64,000 bases of DNA from G965230065 sp965230065 (GTDB lineage: Bacteria; Bacteroidota; Bacteroidia; Cytophagales; Cyclobacteriaceae). The translations under genes and the position numbers were made by a program. This document shows positions 44,792-54,136 of the stretch, in pieces. The stretch is taken from contig OZ245942.1 of assembly GCA_965230065.1 (NCBI GenBank), positions 744,001 to 808,000 of the forward strand, written 5' to 3'. The notes below the pieces were generated by a model. The model saw nothing but the letters and a program-made list of their open reading frames with translations, was not told the origin of the DNA and did no database searches. Within the stretch, counting starts at the first letter, position 1. Every line of letters starts with the position of its first letter.

Positions 44792-47683
44792 CTATATCCC
44801 GTACGTCAAACTTAGCTCAAACGTAGTACCGATGGTATAAGATTCGTAAATGAATTCGCCAGGGAAGTCAAACGTCTTTTCAAAAGTCATGTTGAGCAGG
44901 TTCATAGCCTTAAAGCCCAAAGATATATGTTCCCCAAAGCGTTTGGTAGACACAAAATTCAGTGACGGACGGGGTTGTTCGTACACATCAGGATCTAAAG
45001 CTCCGGTAACAAAGGCCAGACGCTCCCCGAAAATATTGAATGCCAGACTATTTTCCCATTGCAGGGCATCACTGTTGTGCATTAAAGCTACATTTACAAT
45101 GTAGGGCGATTGACCCTGAAATGGTCGCCAGTCTTTAATATTGGGCCTGTCGGCATTGGCAAGGGCATCCAGTTCTTCCTGGCTTTTATCTACACGGGAG
45201 TAAATGTAAGTAAAGTTAGTAGCCAGCTTAAAATTGTCCAGTGCAGGAGTGATGAAACCCAGGTTTTTCCGCAGCTCAACTTCTGCCCCGTAAACAGTGG
45301 CTTTTTCTACATTAATTGGCTGAATTTCCGGTGTAGAAGCTTTTGGGGTTAACTGCCATACAATAGGGTCATTGAAGTTTTTATAGTACGCACTGATTGC
45401 GAATAATTCGCCGGGACTTGGATAAATTTCGTAACGCAAATCAAAGTTTTGGATAAGCGTTCTTTCCAAATCAGGGTTACCCAAAACAATGGGGAAGCCT
45501 ACTCCACCTACTGATGAAAAAGGGGCGATCTCACGCATATTGGGCCTGGCCAGTGTTTGGCTGGCTGCTGCCCTGAAGTTGGCATTATCATTCAGGTTAT
45601 AAACAACGTTCAGTGAAGGCAGAATATCTGTGGTCTTCACATTACCTTCTTTCTGCGCTTCATCCCTGCTGGTAGCAGATAAGTTCGTAGATTCTACACG
45701 AGCACCCCCGATTAATTTCAGTTTTTCAGTTAGACCATACACTGCCATTAAGTATCCAGAAATAATTTCTTCTTCCCCTGTGTATGAGTTTCTGATTTGG
45801 GTTTGGTTTCTGTAAAAATTACCAAACCCATACACACCAGAGCCAGTACTTTCAGGTGTATTCAAAACTCCTGCATTGTTCAGGGAAAAGAAACTTCTAA
45901 GGTCTCCGTCCGCTTCTGTAAAAGTAGTATAAGCAGGGTTGGAAGAAGTTTTTGGAATGCTTATGTAGCTATAAATATACTCGTTAAACTCCCTCTGCTT
46001 ATTAGAATAAGAACCCCCAAATTTGATTTCATTAGGCCCTTCTTCAGACAATGGTACGGAAATATCTATTTTTCCGTTATACTGTTTGTCTGTCAAATCC
46101 CTGTAAAAATGAGAAGGAAGGATACCTACCTCAGATTGGTTCATTATATACGCCGTGCTGCCATCAGGAAGTGTATTGGTATTGTAACCAAACATGCGGG
46201 TATCCGGCTCATCCTGATTGGCATAAACATAACCCAAAATCCAGTCTAGTTTGATACCCTTAAGTTTCTGAAAGAAGTGCTTTCCAGATAATTGGGTATT
46301 GTTTAAGGACCTTTCTATAAAGGAGTTGCTCCTTGAAACAAAATTAGGCCGGGCAGTATTTCTCCAATATCCGTCAGAGATTCTGTAAGCATTCTGTCCA
46401 TCATGGTTATACAAATTACTCAGTGTAAGTTCATGGTTAGAGGAAAGTTGGTAAGAAAGGCTTAACAATCCACCAAGTTGAGAGTTTCGCGTTCCTTTCG
46501 TTTCAGCAAAGTCCTGCTCTCTGATCAGCTCTTCTCCACCCCCATCGGCATAAATTCCTGTGCGACCATCGTCATAAAAGTTGTAATCAGAACTGAAACT
46601 AAGCCCCAAATTGTAGCCAAAATCACGACCAAATAATTGTGTGCGGTTACCTGTTGAAAAATCCACTCCATAATTCAAGGGGGTTGACTGCACGCTTTCT
46701 ACAAATGGGTTATCCATCGCATTTACGGTTTCTGTAATTACCTGTCTTTCAAACACATCCTCCGGGTTCCTGGCAGAGCTAATACTTATCCCCCTCAAGT
46801 CGTCATTATACTGTATCACCTCATCAGGCCTGGCCCGGATGCCATCATCAAACCCAGCCCAATCATACTTTCCATCCGTTCCGTCAGTTACAAAATTGTT
46901 TATCAAAGAACTTTGGGTATTGTAAGAAGTTTTCAGGCCAATATTCAAATAAAATTCATCGGGTAAAGACTTTGTGGTAATATCAACTTTCCCTCCTGTA
47001 AAGTTACCTGGTTGGTCAGGTGTATAGGTTTTTACAGTAATGATGTTATCAATCATATCTGAAGGAATCAAATCCATGCTGGTGCTGTTCCTGTAAGGGT
47101 CGGCGCTGGGCATGGTTACGCCATTCAGCTGGGTAATAGAATAACGGTCACCCAGGCCCCGCATTACTACAAACTTGCCGTCTTCCACCGAAGCTCCTGT
47201 TACCGATTTCATTGATTCAGCCGCATTGGAAACCCCCAGTTGCTTCATTTCACGGGAAGAAATTCCATCTTGCACCGCCAGTGCTTTCTTTTGTATTTTT
47301 AACAGTGTAACGTCATTGTCTTTAATGGCCTCGGCCGTAACAATAACTTCTTGTAATTCTACGTCTGTAGACATATCAATATCCAGCGTTACTACCTCAT
47401 TAGCAGTTACGCTTACATCTTCAATTACTTTATTGGCATACCCTACATAACTTACGCTCAATGCATAGTTACCAGGCTCAACACTCAACTGATAATTTCC
47501 ATAAATATCAGTAACCGTACCCGTAGAAGTTCCCTGAATAAGCACAGTAGCACCTATCAGTTCTTCCCCGGTTTCAACATCGACTATTTTCCCTGTAATT
47601 TTCCCGTCTTGCGCCCACAACATAGCTGTGCTTACAGTGAGAAAAAAGCAAACAAATGCTGATAATTTTATGAGATTTTTCAT
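44792..47683 (-). CDS. TonB-dependent receptor with CarboxypepD_reg domain
   Basis: A 963-residue outer-membrane receptor: signal peptide (about 1-24), a carboxypeptidase-regulatory-like domain (about 28-110; GKIVDVETGEELIGATVLIQ), a plug (about 125-240; VVMRGLGDRYSITQLNGV) and a barrel ending FELSLTYGI. It is not SusC-like and lacks an STN domain, so control is not by FecR. Upstream on the same strand lies an IPT/beta-helix lipoprotein, often its partner in Bacteroidota. A terminator separates them. Substrate unknown; a phosphate link is only suggested by the neighbouring phosphatase. Confidence 0.92.
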   Translation of the reverse strand: MKNLIKLSAFVCFFLTVSTAMLWAQDGKITGKIVDVETGEELIGATVLIQGTSTGTVTDIYGNYQLSVEPGNYALSVSYVGYANKVIEDVSVTANEVVTLDIDMSTDVELQEVIVTAEAIKDNDVTLLKIQKKALAVQDGISSREMKQLGVSNAAESMKSVTGASVEDGKFVVMRGLGDRYSITQLNGVTMPSADPYRNSTSMDLIPSDMIDNIITVKTYTPDQPGNFTGGKVDITTKSLPDEFYLNIGLKTSYNTQSSLINNFVTDGTDGKYDWAGFDDGIRARPDEVIQYNDDLRGISISSARNPEDVFERQVITETVNAMDNPFVESVQSTPLNYGVDFSTGNRTQLFGRDFGYNLGLSFSSDYNFYDDGRTGIYADGGGEELIREQDFAETKGTRNSQLGGLLSLSYQLSSNHELTLSNLYNHDGQNAYRISDGYWRNTARPNFVSRSNSFIERSLNNTQLSGKHFFQKLKGIKLDWILGYVYANQDEPDTRMFGYNTNTLPDGSTAYIMNQSEVGILPSHFYRDLTDKQYNGKIDISVPLSEEGPNEIKFGGSYSNKQREFNEYIYSYISIPKTSSNPAYTTFTEADGDLRSFFSLNNAGVLNTPESTGSGVYGFGNFYRNQTQIRNSYTGEEEIISGYLMAVYGLTEKLKLIGGARVESTNLSATSRDEAQKEGNVKTTDILPSLNVVYNLNDNANFRAAASQTLARPNMREIAPFSSVGGVGFPIVLGNPDLERTLIQNFDLRYEIYPSPGELFAISAYYKNFNDPIVWQLTPKASTPEIQPINVEKATVYGAEVELRKNLGFITPALDNFKLATNFTYIYSRVDKSQEELDALANADRPNIKDWRPFQGQSPYIVNVALMHNSDALQWENSLAFNIFGERLAFVTGALDPDVYEQPRPSLNFVSTKRFGEHISLGFKAMNLLNMTFEKTFDFPGEFIYESYTIGTTFELSLTYGI

Positions 47684-47787
47684 ACAAACTTACATTCTTT
47701 ATTTTGGCTGCAAATATCGGCACAATTCGGATAGCGATAACCACACTCCTTATTAAGAAAAGTTTATGGGTATGTTATGAAATTGTT

Positions 47788-47824
47788 AACAAAAAAAGGA
47801 AGCCTGTCTCCAGGCCTCCTTTCT
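47788..47824 (-). terminator. Terminator of the IPT lipoprotein gene
   Basis: AAGGAGGCCTG and CAGGCTTCCTT on the minus strand (47821-47811 and 47806-47796) form an 11-bp stem with one wobble and a GAGA tetraloop, followed by seven T. It lies 40 nt behind the stop and implies that the downstream receptor has its own promoter. Confidence 0.85.
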
Positions 47825-47862
47825 TTCAAATTTGATTGCGATATTTTTTACTAATATATCTT

Positions 47863-49545
47863 CTACTCTGACAAGTAGCCGTATTTGGCCAGTGTAGACC
47901 ATCCTGATAACCAGGTAGGACCTTCAGCGGCAAATGCTCCTCTGTAGTTTACACTTTCAAACCAATCATTAGGATATGCAGCAACACTGGATACATCACC
48001 AGTTGGACGAGGATCCAAACCACCATTAGCTTCCCTACTAATTCCCATAAGCACAGCATCCGCTGAATAAGTATTGTTGTTATCTTCCAGCTCTTTTACT
48101 GTTTCGGTAATTTCGCCGGTATATGTTACATTCCCCTGATCGTCTTCTTCAATGGAAGCTTTCACAAGGCTTTCCATACCTTTTTCAGCATCGTAGCTAC
48201 CAAATTGCGCCCAGGTGTTGTTGGCAACTTCTATTTGGTTACCATCTGCACCATTAACCAATATATCGTAGCTATCCCTGCCATCACCTGAAAGGTCTTG
48301 TACCTCTATTGCCTGGAAAGGAAAGTCTTCAAAGATAGAATTCCCTAATTTTCCGGCGAAGCTCTCACGCATCAAAATAGCTTTATCACTTGAAGTTCCA
48401 CTTTGTCCGGGACCGATTGAAGTAAGGTTATATATATTAGGTGCAGAGAATAAATCAGCATCATCAGGGGAAGCACCGTCCCATTCACCTGTATGATCAA
48501 AGCCTACGCCATCATCTCCCATAAGGCTGAATAAAAACTGCCCATTGCCTCTCCAGCCCAGGTCAAAGTCGAAATCGTCGTCAGTTGAAAAAGCTACACT
48601 CACGTGCTTAATATTTACCGTACCACCGAAAATTTCAATACCATCATCAGCACTTGAAAAAATATCTATGTAATCAATAGTGGTACCTCTACCTACACCA
48701 CCCAGGGTAAGACCTTGTAGTTCATCTCCAGATTGAAATCCAATTCCCGTAAACCTGATAGATACATATTTTAGTATACCTGAGTTATCTTCAGGATCAC
48801 TACCACCATATTGTCCTCTGGATTCTTCAGAATCTATACCTTCTATTTGAATAGCATCAGACACACCACCTTTGAATGCTGGGGCTTTTCCTAGCAGAAC
48901 TAACCCTCCCCAGAGCTCATTATCAGTTGCCGTAAGATTACCGTTCAGATCATCTTCTTCGGCAGTAAAAATGATTGGCTCATCAACCGTGCCTTCTGCC
49001 ATTATTTTTGCGCCCTTAGTAATGAAAAGTGCAGAAGTATTGTCTGAACCATTGCTAGGAACTTCTACAAACTTGATTACAGTTCCTTCTTCAATATTTA
49101 GCACACCACCTTCTTCAAGATATACCAAACCATCAACCATGTAGGTTTTGTCTTTGGTCCATTCATAGGTTTCGGTTGTCAAATCAGCATCGGTTACAGT
49201 AATGATAGAACTTTCTACTGAAAATTTAGCGGCAGCAGTAGTATTACCATTGGCCGTAACCGTTACATCTACCTCACCGGATGCCAATCCATCTGGCACT
49301 GTGGTTTCAATAGATGTCGCGGTGGGTGTTCCTGTAACAGTAGCTGTTGTGCTTCCAAACTTTACCGTGGGGGAAGTACCAAAGTTACTTCCTTTGATGG
49401 TCACCGCAGTGCCCGGTGAGCCAGTATCAGGGGTTATTTCTGAAATTGAAGGTAGGTCACCAGTCGGCCCCTCATCTTCTTCACAAGCAGAAAAGGTAAT
49501 TGCAAACCCAATTACCAGCATTAAAATCCTAGAGACTCGTTTCAT
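47863..49545 (-). CDS. IPT/TIG-domain lipoprotein with beta-helix region
   Basis: A 560-residue surface or periplasmic lipoprotein with lipobox FSAC (Cys21). An IPT/TIG domain (about 35-110; SEITPDTGSPGTAVTIKGSN) is followed by a long beta-helix-like region (about 130-430) with repeats such as WGGLVLLGKAPAFKGG and an aspartate-rich stretch. No T9SS sorting tail is seen. It is the upstream partner of a TonB receptor and may capture its ligand, but the family has no assigned substrate in my knowledge. Confidence 0.78.
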   Translation of the reverse strand: MKRVSRILMLVIGFAITFSACEEDEGPTGDLPSISEITPDTGSPGTAVTIKGSNFGTSPTVKFGSTTATVTGTPTATSIETTVPDGLASGEVDVTVTANGNTTAAAKFSVESSIITVTDADLTTETYEWTKDKTYMVDGLVYLEEGGVLNIEEGTVIKFVEVPSNGSDNTSALFITKGAKIMAEGTVDEPIIFTAEEDDLNGNLTATDNELWGGLVLLGKAPAFKGGVSDAIQIEGIDSEESRGQYGGSDPEDNSGILKYVSIRFTGIGFQSGDELQGLTLGGVGRGTTIDYIDIFSSADDGIEIFGGTVNIKHVSVAFSTDDDFDFDLGWRGNGQFLFSLMGDDGVGFDHTGEWDGASPDDADLFSAPNIYNLTSIGPGQSGTSSDKAILMRESFAGKLGNSIFEDFPFQAIEVQDLSGDGRDSYDILVNGADGNQIEVANNTWAQFGSYDAEKGMESLVKASIEEDDQGNVTYTGEITETVKELEDNNNTYSADAVLMGISREANGGLDPRPTGDVSSVAAYPNDWFESVNYRGAFAAEGPTWLSGWSTLAKYGYLSE

Positions 49546-49846
49546 ACAGTCAGATTGTTTTATGATTAATTGACAAATTAATTTGACTGCAAAATTGAGA
49601 AATGAATAAATATTAAAAGGGGAACGGTGGTTAAGATATTGTTAATAATATCCTGGTTATATTAATTTAATGTTAACAGTCCCGGGCGGATGGTATTTTG
49701 GGAGATGATAGTCTATCAAAATTGTCCGCAACTTCTTACGCATATATAAGAAGTTGCGGGCAATGAAACATTCACTAATTCAGTTTATACTTGTCCGCCA
49801 CTTTTTGTGCGGCGGACAAAAAGTAGCGGACAAAATAGTAAGTATA
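49546..49846. other. Intergenic region with a palindrome doublet
   Basis: The 301-nt gap between the MoxR gene and the IPT lipoprotein gene. It holds a doublet of long palindromes (49721-49833) described separately. The rest is AT-rich and must include the lipoprotein promoter. No gene is supported. Confidence 0.5.
49721..49833. repeat. Tandem doublet of related inverted repeats
   Basis: Hairpin one: ATTGTCCGCAACTTCTTA (49721-49738) and its complement at 49747-49764, 18 bp with one wobble and an 8-nt loop. Hairpin two: TTGTCCGCCACTTTTTGT (49791-49808) and its complement at 49816-49833, 18 bp with one mismatch and a 7-nt loop. Both arms begin TTGTCCGC-x-ACTT, so these are two diverged copies of one element, 26 nt apart, as in REP doublets. 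Confidence 0.8.
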
Positions 49847-50836
49847 TTAACTATTGATAGGCACTTTGTTCAGGATAGCCTTTATTATCTCGGGGGTGGT
49901 TACGCCATCGGCTTCCGCTTCATAGTTCAGCAGTATGCGGTGATTAAACACATCATTTGCTATTTCTTTGATGTCTTCGGGCAATACGTAATCCCGCTGG
50001 TCAAAATAGGCAATTGCCTTTGCTGCGATATTGAGATTGATACTGGCCCGTGGCGATGCGCCAAATTGGATGTAATTGGCTTCCTCATCCAGTTTGTAAT
50101 CTTTGGGCCTGCGTGTAGCAAATACGAGTTCTACGATATACCGCTCTAATGATTCAGAAATATTTACGGTATTGATTTCATTCCTGATGGCCGTAATGTC
50201 TTCTTTAGTAAGGATGGACTGCAAGTTATCCTCAAACCGCATATTTGCCATGCGCCGCATTACTTCCAGTTCATCTTCTTTACTGGGATAATCTACGTAT
50301 ACCTTCATCATAAAACGGTCTACCTGGGCTTCAGGCAGTGGGTAAGTACCTTCCTGGTCAATAGGGTTTTGGGTAGCCAAAACCAAAAACGGGCGGTCCA
50401 GCTTAAAGGTAGTTTCCCCAATCGTTACCTGCTTTTCCTGCATTGACTCGAGCAGGGCTGATTGTACTTTGGCTGGAGAACGGTTCACCTCATCAGCCAG
50501 AATAAGGTTGGAAAAGATAGGGCCTTTTTTTACTTCAAAAGTAGACTTTTGCTGATTATAAATCATCGTACCGATAAGGTCGGCAGGCAGCAGATCGGGC
50601 GTAAACTGAATACGTTTGAAATCGAGGTGTAATACTTTGGCCAGGGTATTTACGGTAAGCGTTTTGGCCAACCCGGGCACACCTTCCAGCAAAATATGCC
50701 CTTGTGTAAATAAGCCAATTAGCAAGCGGTTGACCATGTACTCCTGCCCTACCACCACTTTTTTTACTTCATCAAATACCTGCTTAATTTTATACTGATG
50801 TTCTCTTTTTACGTCTTCTTTAACTTTTTCTTCCAT
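49847..50836 (-). CDS. MoxR family AAA+ ATPase
   Basis: A 329-residue ATPase: Walker A GVPGLAKT (about 56-63), sensor and Walker B regions (NLILADEVNRSP, LATQNPIDQEGTYPLPEAQ), and an all-helical lid domain at the C-terminus. MoxR ATPases act with von Willebrand factor A proteins to assemble or activate protein complexes, often with DUF58 proteins. No such gene is within the window. It has its own -7 box and is 48 nt behind the DUF368 gene. Confidence 0.94.
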   Translation of the reverse strand: MEEKVKEDVKREHQYKIKQVFDEVKKVVVGQEYMVNRLLIGLFTQGHILLEGVPGLAKTLTVNTLAKVLHLDFKRIQFTPDLLPADLIGTMIYNQQKSTFEVKKGPIFSNLILADEVNRSPAKVQSALLESMQEKQVTIGETTFKLDRPFLVLATQNPIDQEGTYPLPEAQVDRFMMKVYVDYPSKEDELEVMRRMANMRFEDNLQSILTKEDITAIRNEINTVNISESLERYIVELVFATRRPKDYKLDEEANYIQFGASPRASINLNIAAKAIAYFDQRDYVLPEDIKEIANDVFNHRILLNYEAEADGVTTPEIIKAILNKVPINS

Positions 50837-50872
50837 GGTATGCAGTATTGCTTATTACTTCTAATGAAAATG

Positions 50873-50880
50873 CAAAGATA
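50873..50880 (-). promoter_or_regulatory. -7 box of the MoxR gene
   Basis: The minus strand reads TATCTTTG, a full TAnnTTTG match, 37 nt before the ATG at 50836. Its upstream -33 region falls in the end of the DUF368 gene. Confidence 0.55.
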
Positions 50881-50884
50881 AAAA

Positions 50885-51832
50885 TTATACTGACTTTACT
50901 ACCTTTTTATTACGGGCAGCCACTTTCTCCAGAATTACTACAATGCCTATCCCCAGTAATGCAAATAATAAGGCCTGCAAAATAAAAGGCTCTTGCCCGG
51001 TTGCTGCAAAGTACTCAGTAGGCGAAATATTTTCTGTCAAGAAGGGTTTTTGCTCTCCATGACTATCTATCCTGTATGCGGTAACGGCCTTCCACGGCCA
51101 TATTTTATTAAGTGAACCAAGCATAAAGCCTGCCAGCAAACTAACAGCCATATCATGATGCCTTTTAAGCAACCAGGCTACAACGCGTGCAAAACTTAAT
51201 AAGCCCACCACACATCCTATGGCAAATACCACAATCGTAATGATGTCTAACTCTTTTATTGCATTGATGATGTAGGTATACTTTCCCAGTATCAGAAGGA
51301 TAAAACTACCCGAAATTCCCGGCAAGATCATGGCACAAATTGCAATGGCACCACTGAGAAAAATAAACCAGAATGCTGTTGGCGTTTCGGCAGGAGTGGC
51401 CACAGTTACAAAATAGGCCACAGCAATACCAATTAATCCCGCTAATATTACTTTCAACCTCCAAGTTTTAATTTCCCTGGCTACAGAAAAAGAAGCGATG
51501 ATAATCAGGCCGAAAAAAAATGACCAGAGTTGGATGGGATAACTTTCCAGCAAGAAAGAAATAAGTTTTGCCAATGATATAATACTCAACAAAATGCCTC
51601 CCACTAAGGTAACAAGAAAGCTGCCATCAACATGTCGCCATAACTCCTGCCAGCGAAACTTTATCAATAATTTAAAAGCTTCAGCATCTATTGAGTTGAT
51701 AGCATTTAACAAGCGCTCATAAATACCTGTGATAAAAGCAATGGTTCCTCCTGAAACACCAGGTATAATATCAGCGCCTCCCATAGCCATTCCTTTCAGG
51801 AATAGCTGGGCATAATCTTTAACGTTTTGCAT
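50885..51832 (-). CDS. DUF368 membrane protein, undecaprenyl-phosphate transporter family
   Basis: A 315-residue protein with about eight membrane segments. The duplicated signature of DUF368 is visible: GGADIIPGVSGGTIAFITG near the N-terminus and CAMILPGISGSFILLILGKY in the middle. Members of this family (PopT) are known to recycle the lipid carrier undecaprenyl phosphate across the inner membrane for wall and glycan synthesis. It lies between the ComA-like gene and MoxR, 24 nt behind the former. Confidence 0.93.
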   Translation of the reverse strand: MQNVKDYAQLFLKGMAMGGADIIPGVSGGTIAFITGIYERLLNAINSIDAEAFKLLIKFRWQELWRHVDGSFLVTLVGGILLSIISLAKLISFLLESYPIQLWSFFFGLIIIASFSVAREIKTWRLKVILAGLIGIAVAYFVTVATPAETPTAFWFIFLSGAIAICAMILPGISGSFILLILGKYTYIINAIKELDIITIVVFAIGCVVGLLSFARVVAWLLKRHHDMAVSLLAGFMLGSLNKIWPWKAVTAYRIDSHGEQKPFLTENISPTEYFAATGQEPFILQALLFALLGIGIVVILEKVAARNKKVVKSV

Positions 51833-51856
51833 AACGTTTTTTCAATACACAAAATC

Positions 51857-52630
51857 TTATCCAAAAATATTTTTATCTAAAAAAGTACTGAAGGTATCGC
51901 CACGAAGCCCCAGGCGGGTAGTTTCCAAAGCTATTACTTCTTGTGGGGCAATGTTACCTAAGTTTACATTGGTGCCACACAGTTTAATAAACCAAACCTG
52001 TTGTTCTTTCTGTGGGGCTTCCCAAATGATTTTTTCAAAAGGTATTTTAGTGAGGATTTCCTCCACCAGTCCGGATCGCACTTCGCCGGTTGAGCGGAAG
52101 AGTCCGACGTTTCCGCTTTCCCTGGCTTCTCCAATTACCTTCCAGGCGCCAGCATCCAGTTCAGCCTGCATAAGTTCAATCCACTTGTAGGGTGGCATAA
52201 TCTTCTCTGCATCTTTGGAGCCCACTTCTGAAAGAACAGTTATGCGCTTAGCCATTTCATGGATAAGTTCACATTTTTTCTGGTGATCCATCTCTATAGA
52301 CCCATCAGATACTTCAGCATATGACAAACCATATTTGTCTAATACTTTCAGATAGTCGTCAAATTGTCCACGTACTACAAATGCTTCAAATAATGTTCCC
52401 CCAAAGTACACCGGTATACCTGCATCATGGTATACTTTTATTTTTTCTTTAAGATTTGGAGTTACAAAGGAGGTAGCCCAACCCAGTTTAACGATATCTA
52501 CATACTCTTTTGCTATGCTTACAAAATCCTCTGCTTCTCTTATACTTAACCCTTTATCCATTGCCATGGTGTATCCGTGAACTCGGGGTTTTTGGGTTCT
52601 TTCAGGAATGTTTTTGAGGGTATAATTCAT
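51857..52630 (-). CDS. Phosphosulfolactate synthase-like protein (ComA family)
   Basis: A 257-residue TIM-barrel protein. Conserved ComA segments include KPRVHGYTMAMDKGLS, VKLGWATSFV, PVYFGGTLFEAFVVRG, EVSDGSIEM and VIGEARESGNVGLF. The reaction of the family is addition of sulfite to phosphoenolpyruvate to make phosphosulfolactate, the first step of coenzyme M synthesis in methanogens. In a gliding-type Bacteroidota a link to sulfonolipid or cysteate formation is possible, but this is inference. It is 6 nt behind the TPR gene. Confidence 0.9.
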   Translation of the reverse strand: MNYTLKNIPERTQKPRVHGYTMAMDKGLSIREAEDFVSIAKEYVDIVKLGWATSFVTPNLKEKIKVYHDAGIPVYFGGTLFEAFVVRGQFDDYLKVLDKYGLSYAEVSDGSIEMDHQKKCELIHEMAKRITVLSEVGSKDAEKIMPPYKWIELMQAELDAGAWKVIGEARESGNVGLFRSTGEVRSGLVEEILTKIPFEKIIWEAPQKEQQVWFIKLCGTNVNLGNIAPQEVIALETTRLGLRGDTFSTFLDKNIFG

Positions 52631-52636
52631 CTAAAA

Positions 52637-54037
52637 TTACGCTTTTTTATACTGATCAATAATTTTAAACAATGCCTTTTGCATGCCCAAATCGGTGAAA
52701 AAATCATATAGCACAATATGTTTTTCGTAATCTAATGCAAGTGCATTTTCCAAACAGCTAAAAGCTTCTTTGAATTGTTTATTTGAAATAAGATATACTA
52801 CTACTCTGTAATGCAGCTCTGATTCCTCAGGCTGTTCATCAATTCCATCTAATATTGTGGCAATAGCTTTATCAAAATCTCCTTGTTCATAATATACATA
52901 AGACCACTTGAGCCAGGTTTCACAATCTTCAGGGTCAAGTAGGCTGGCTTTCTGAAATGCTTCTAAGCAAGACATGATATTGCCTATATTATACTCGGCT
53001 TCGGCCAATATGCGCCAGTAGACCGGGTGTTCGCTGTTGAGTTTAACAGCCTTATTTAAAAAATGTATCGCTTCGTACCATCGGTCCTGCTTGTTTAGGC
53101 AAGAACCTATACCAAACCACGGCTCATCATACATATAGTCAAGCTTGGCAGATTTATGATAGTATTTAATGGCCTCATCAAATTTCTCAATCTTTTCATA
53201 AACAGCCCCCATACAACAAAAGGCTTCAGCACTTTCGCCCTCATGTTGGATAGTTTGCCTGAAAGCTTCCAGAGCTTTTGTATACTCCTCAAGATTGATA
53301 TAAGTATTTCCCAAATTAAAATGGGCTGAAGCAAAGCTTTCATCAATCGCTAAAGCAAATTCATAAGCTTCTATTGCCTTTTCATACTTGCCCAGTTTAT
53401 TATAAGTTATCCCAAGGTTATACCATGCATAGTGAGAGTATGGGTCTTCATCAATAAATTTCTGATAATAGGCTATGCTACTTTCTAATTCACCAATTAC
53501 GTCAAGGCAAAAGGCAAGTTCATACATCGCATCTTGATGGTTCAGATTACATGCCAACGCTAGTTTATAATTAGAGATTGCCTGCTTATACTCTGCAAGA
53601 TTCTGGTAAGCCAGCCCCAAATTATAATAGGTCTCATCCTTTTCCTCAGCAATGGTTAAAAGTTGCTCAAACACAATGATAGCATCTTCAAAATTTCCTA
53701 ACTGAAACAAAGCCAAGCCCTTCATCATCAATACCTCATAATCATTTGGCTGCAAATTATTGGCTTTATCAATAAGTGAGATGGCCTTTTCTGTATTTTC
53801 AGCATTAATCAGCACCTGTGCTTTGCTCAATAACAAATCTACTGAAAAAGGATATTGCTGTATTCCCTGTTCACACGCCTCTAATGCTTTCTCATTATTC
53901 CCTATTCCTGTATAATGGTCTATTACATATAAATAAGCATCCAAATCTAAAAAATAAACACCAGTTCCTTCCAGCTGTGCTTCATACATTTTAACTAATT
54001 CTTCACCATTTTTTCTTCTATCAAATGCATCCCTCAT
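52637..54037 (-). CDS. Cytoplasmic TPR-repeat protein
   Basis: A 466-residue protein with no signal peptide and about eleven TPR units from residue 40 to 440, for example YYNLGLAYQNLAEYKQAISN and AWYNLGITYNKLGKYEKAIE. It is a protein-interaction scaffold of unknown partner. It is the first of a tight run TPR - ComA-like - DUF368 - MoxR; spacing to ComA-like is 6 nt. Similar TPR neighbours of ComA/DUF368 genes occur in other Bacteroidota, from memory. Confidence 0.88.
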   Translation of the reverse strand: MRDAFDRRKNGEELVKMYEAQLEGTGVYFLDLDAYLYVIDHYTGIGNNEKALEACEQGIQQYPFSVDLLLSKAQVLINAENTEKAISLIDKANNLQPNDYEVLMMKGLALFQLGNFEDAIIVFEQLLTIAEEKDETYYNLGLAYQNLAEYKQAISNYKLALACNLNHQDAMYELAFCLDVIGELESSIAYYQKFIDEDPYSHYAWYNLGITYNKLGKYEKAIEAYEFALAIDESFASAHFNLGNTYINLEEYTKALEAFRQTIQHEGESAEAFCCMGAVYEKIEKFDEAIKYYHKSAKLDYMYDEPWFGIGSCLNKQDRWYEAIHFLNKAVKLNSEHPVYWRILAEAEYNIGNIMSCLEAFQKASLLDPEDCETWLKWSYVYYEQGDFDKAIATILDGIDEQPEESELHYRVVVYLISNKQFKEAFSCLENALALDYEKHIVLYDFFTDLGMQKALFKIIDQYKKA

Positions 54038-54136
54038 ATTTGGCTAAATTAGAGTTAGTAATAATCCCCAAAACTTTCTACATTTTGCTTAATACCAGTA
54101 CTGTAATGATATGCTCAAATTTTCATATATACAATT

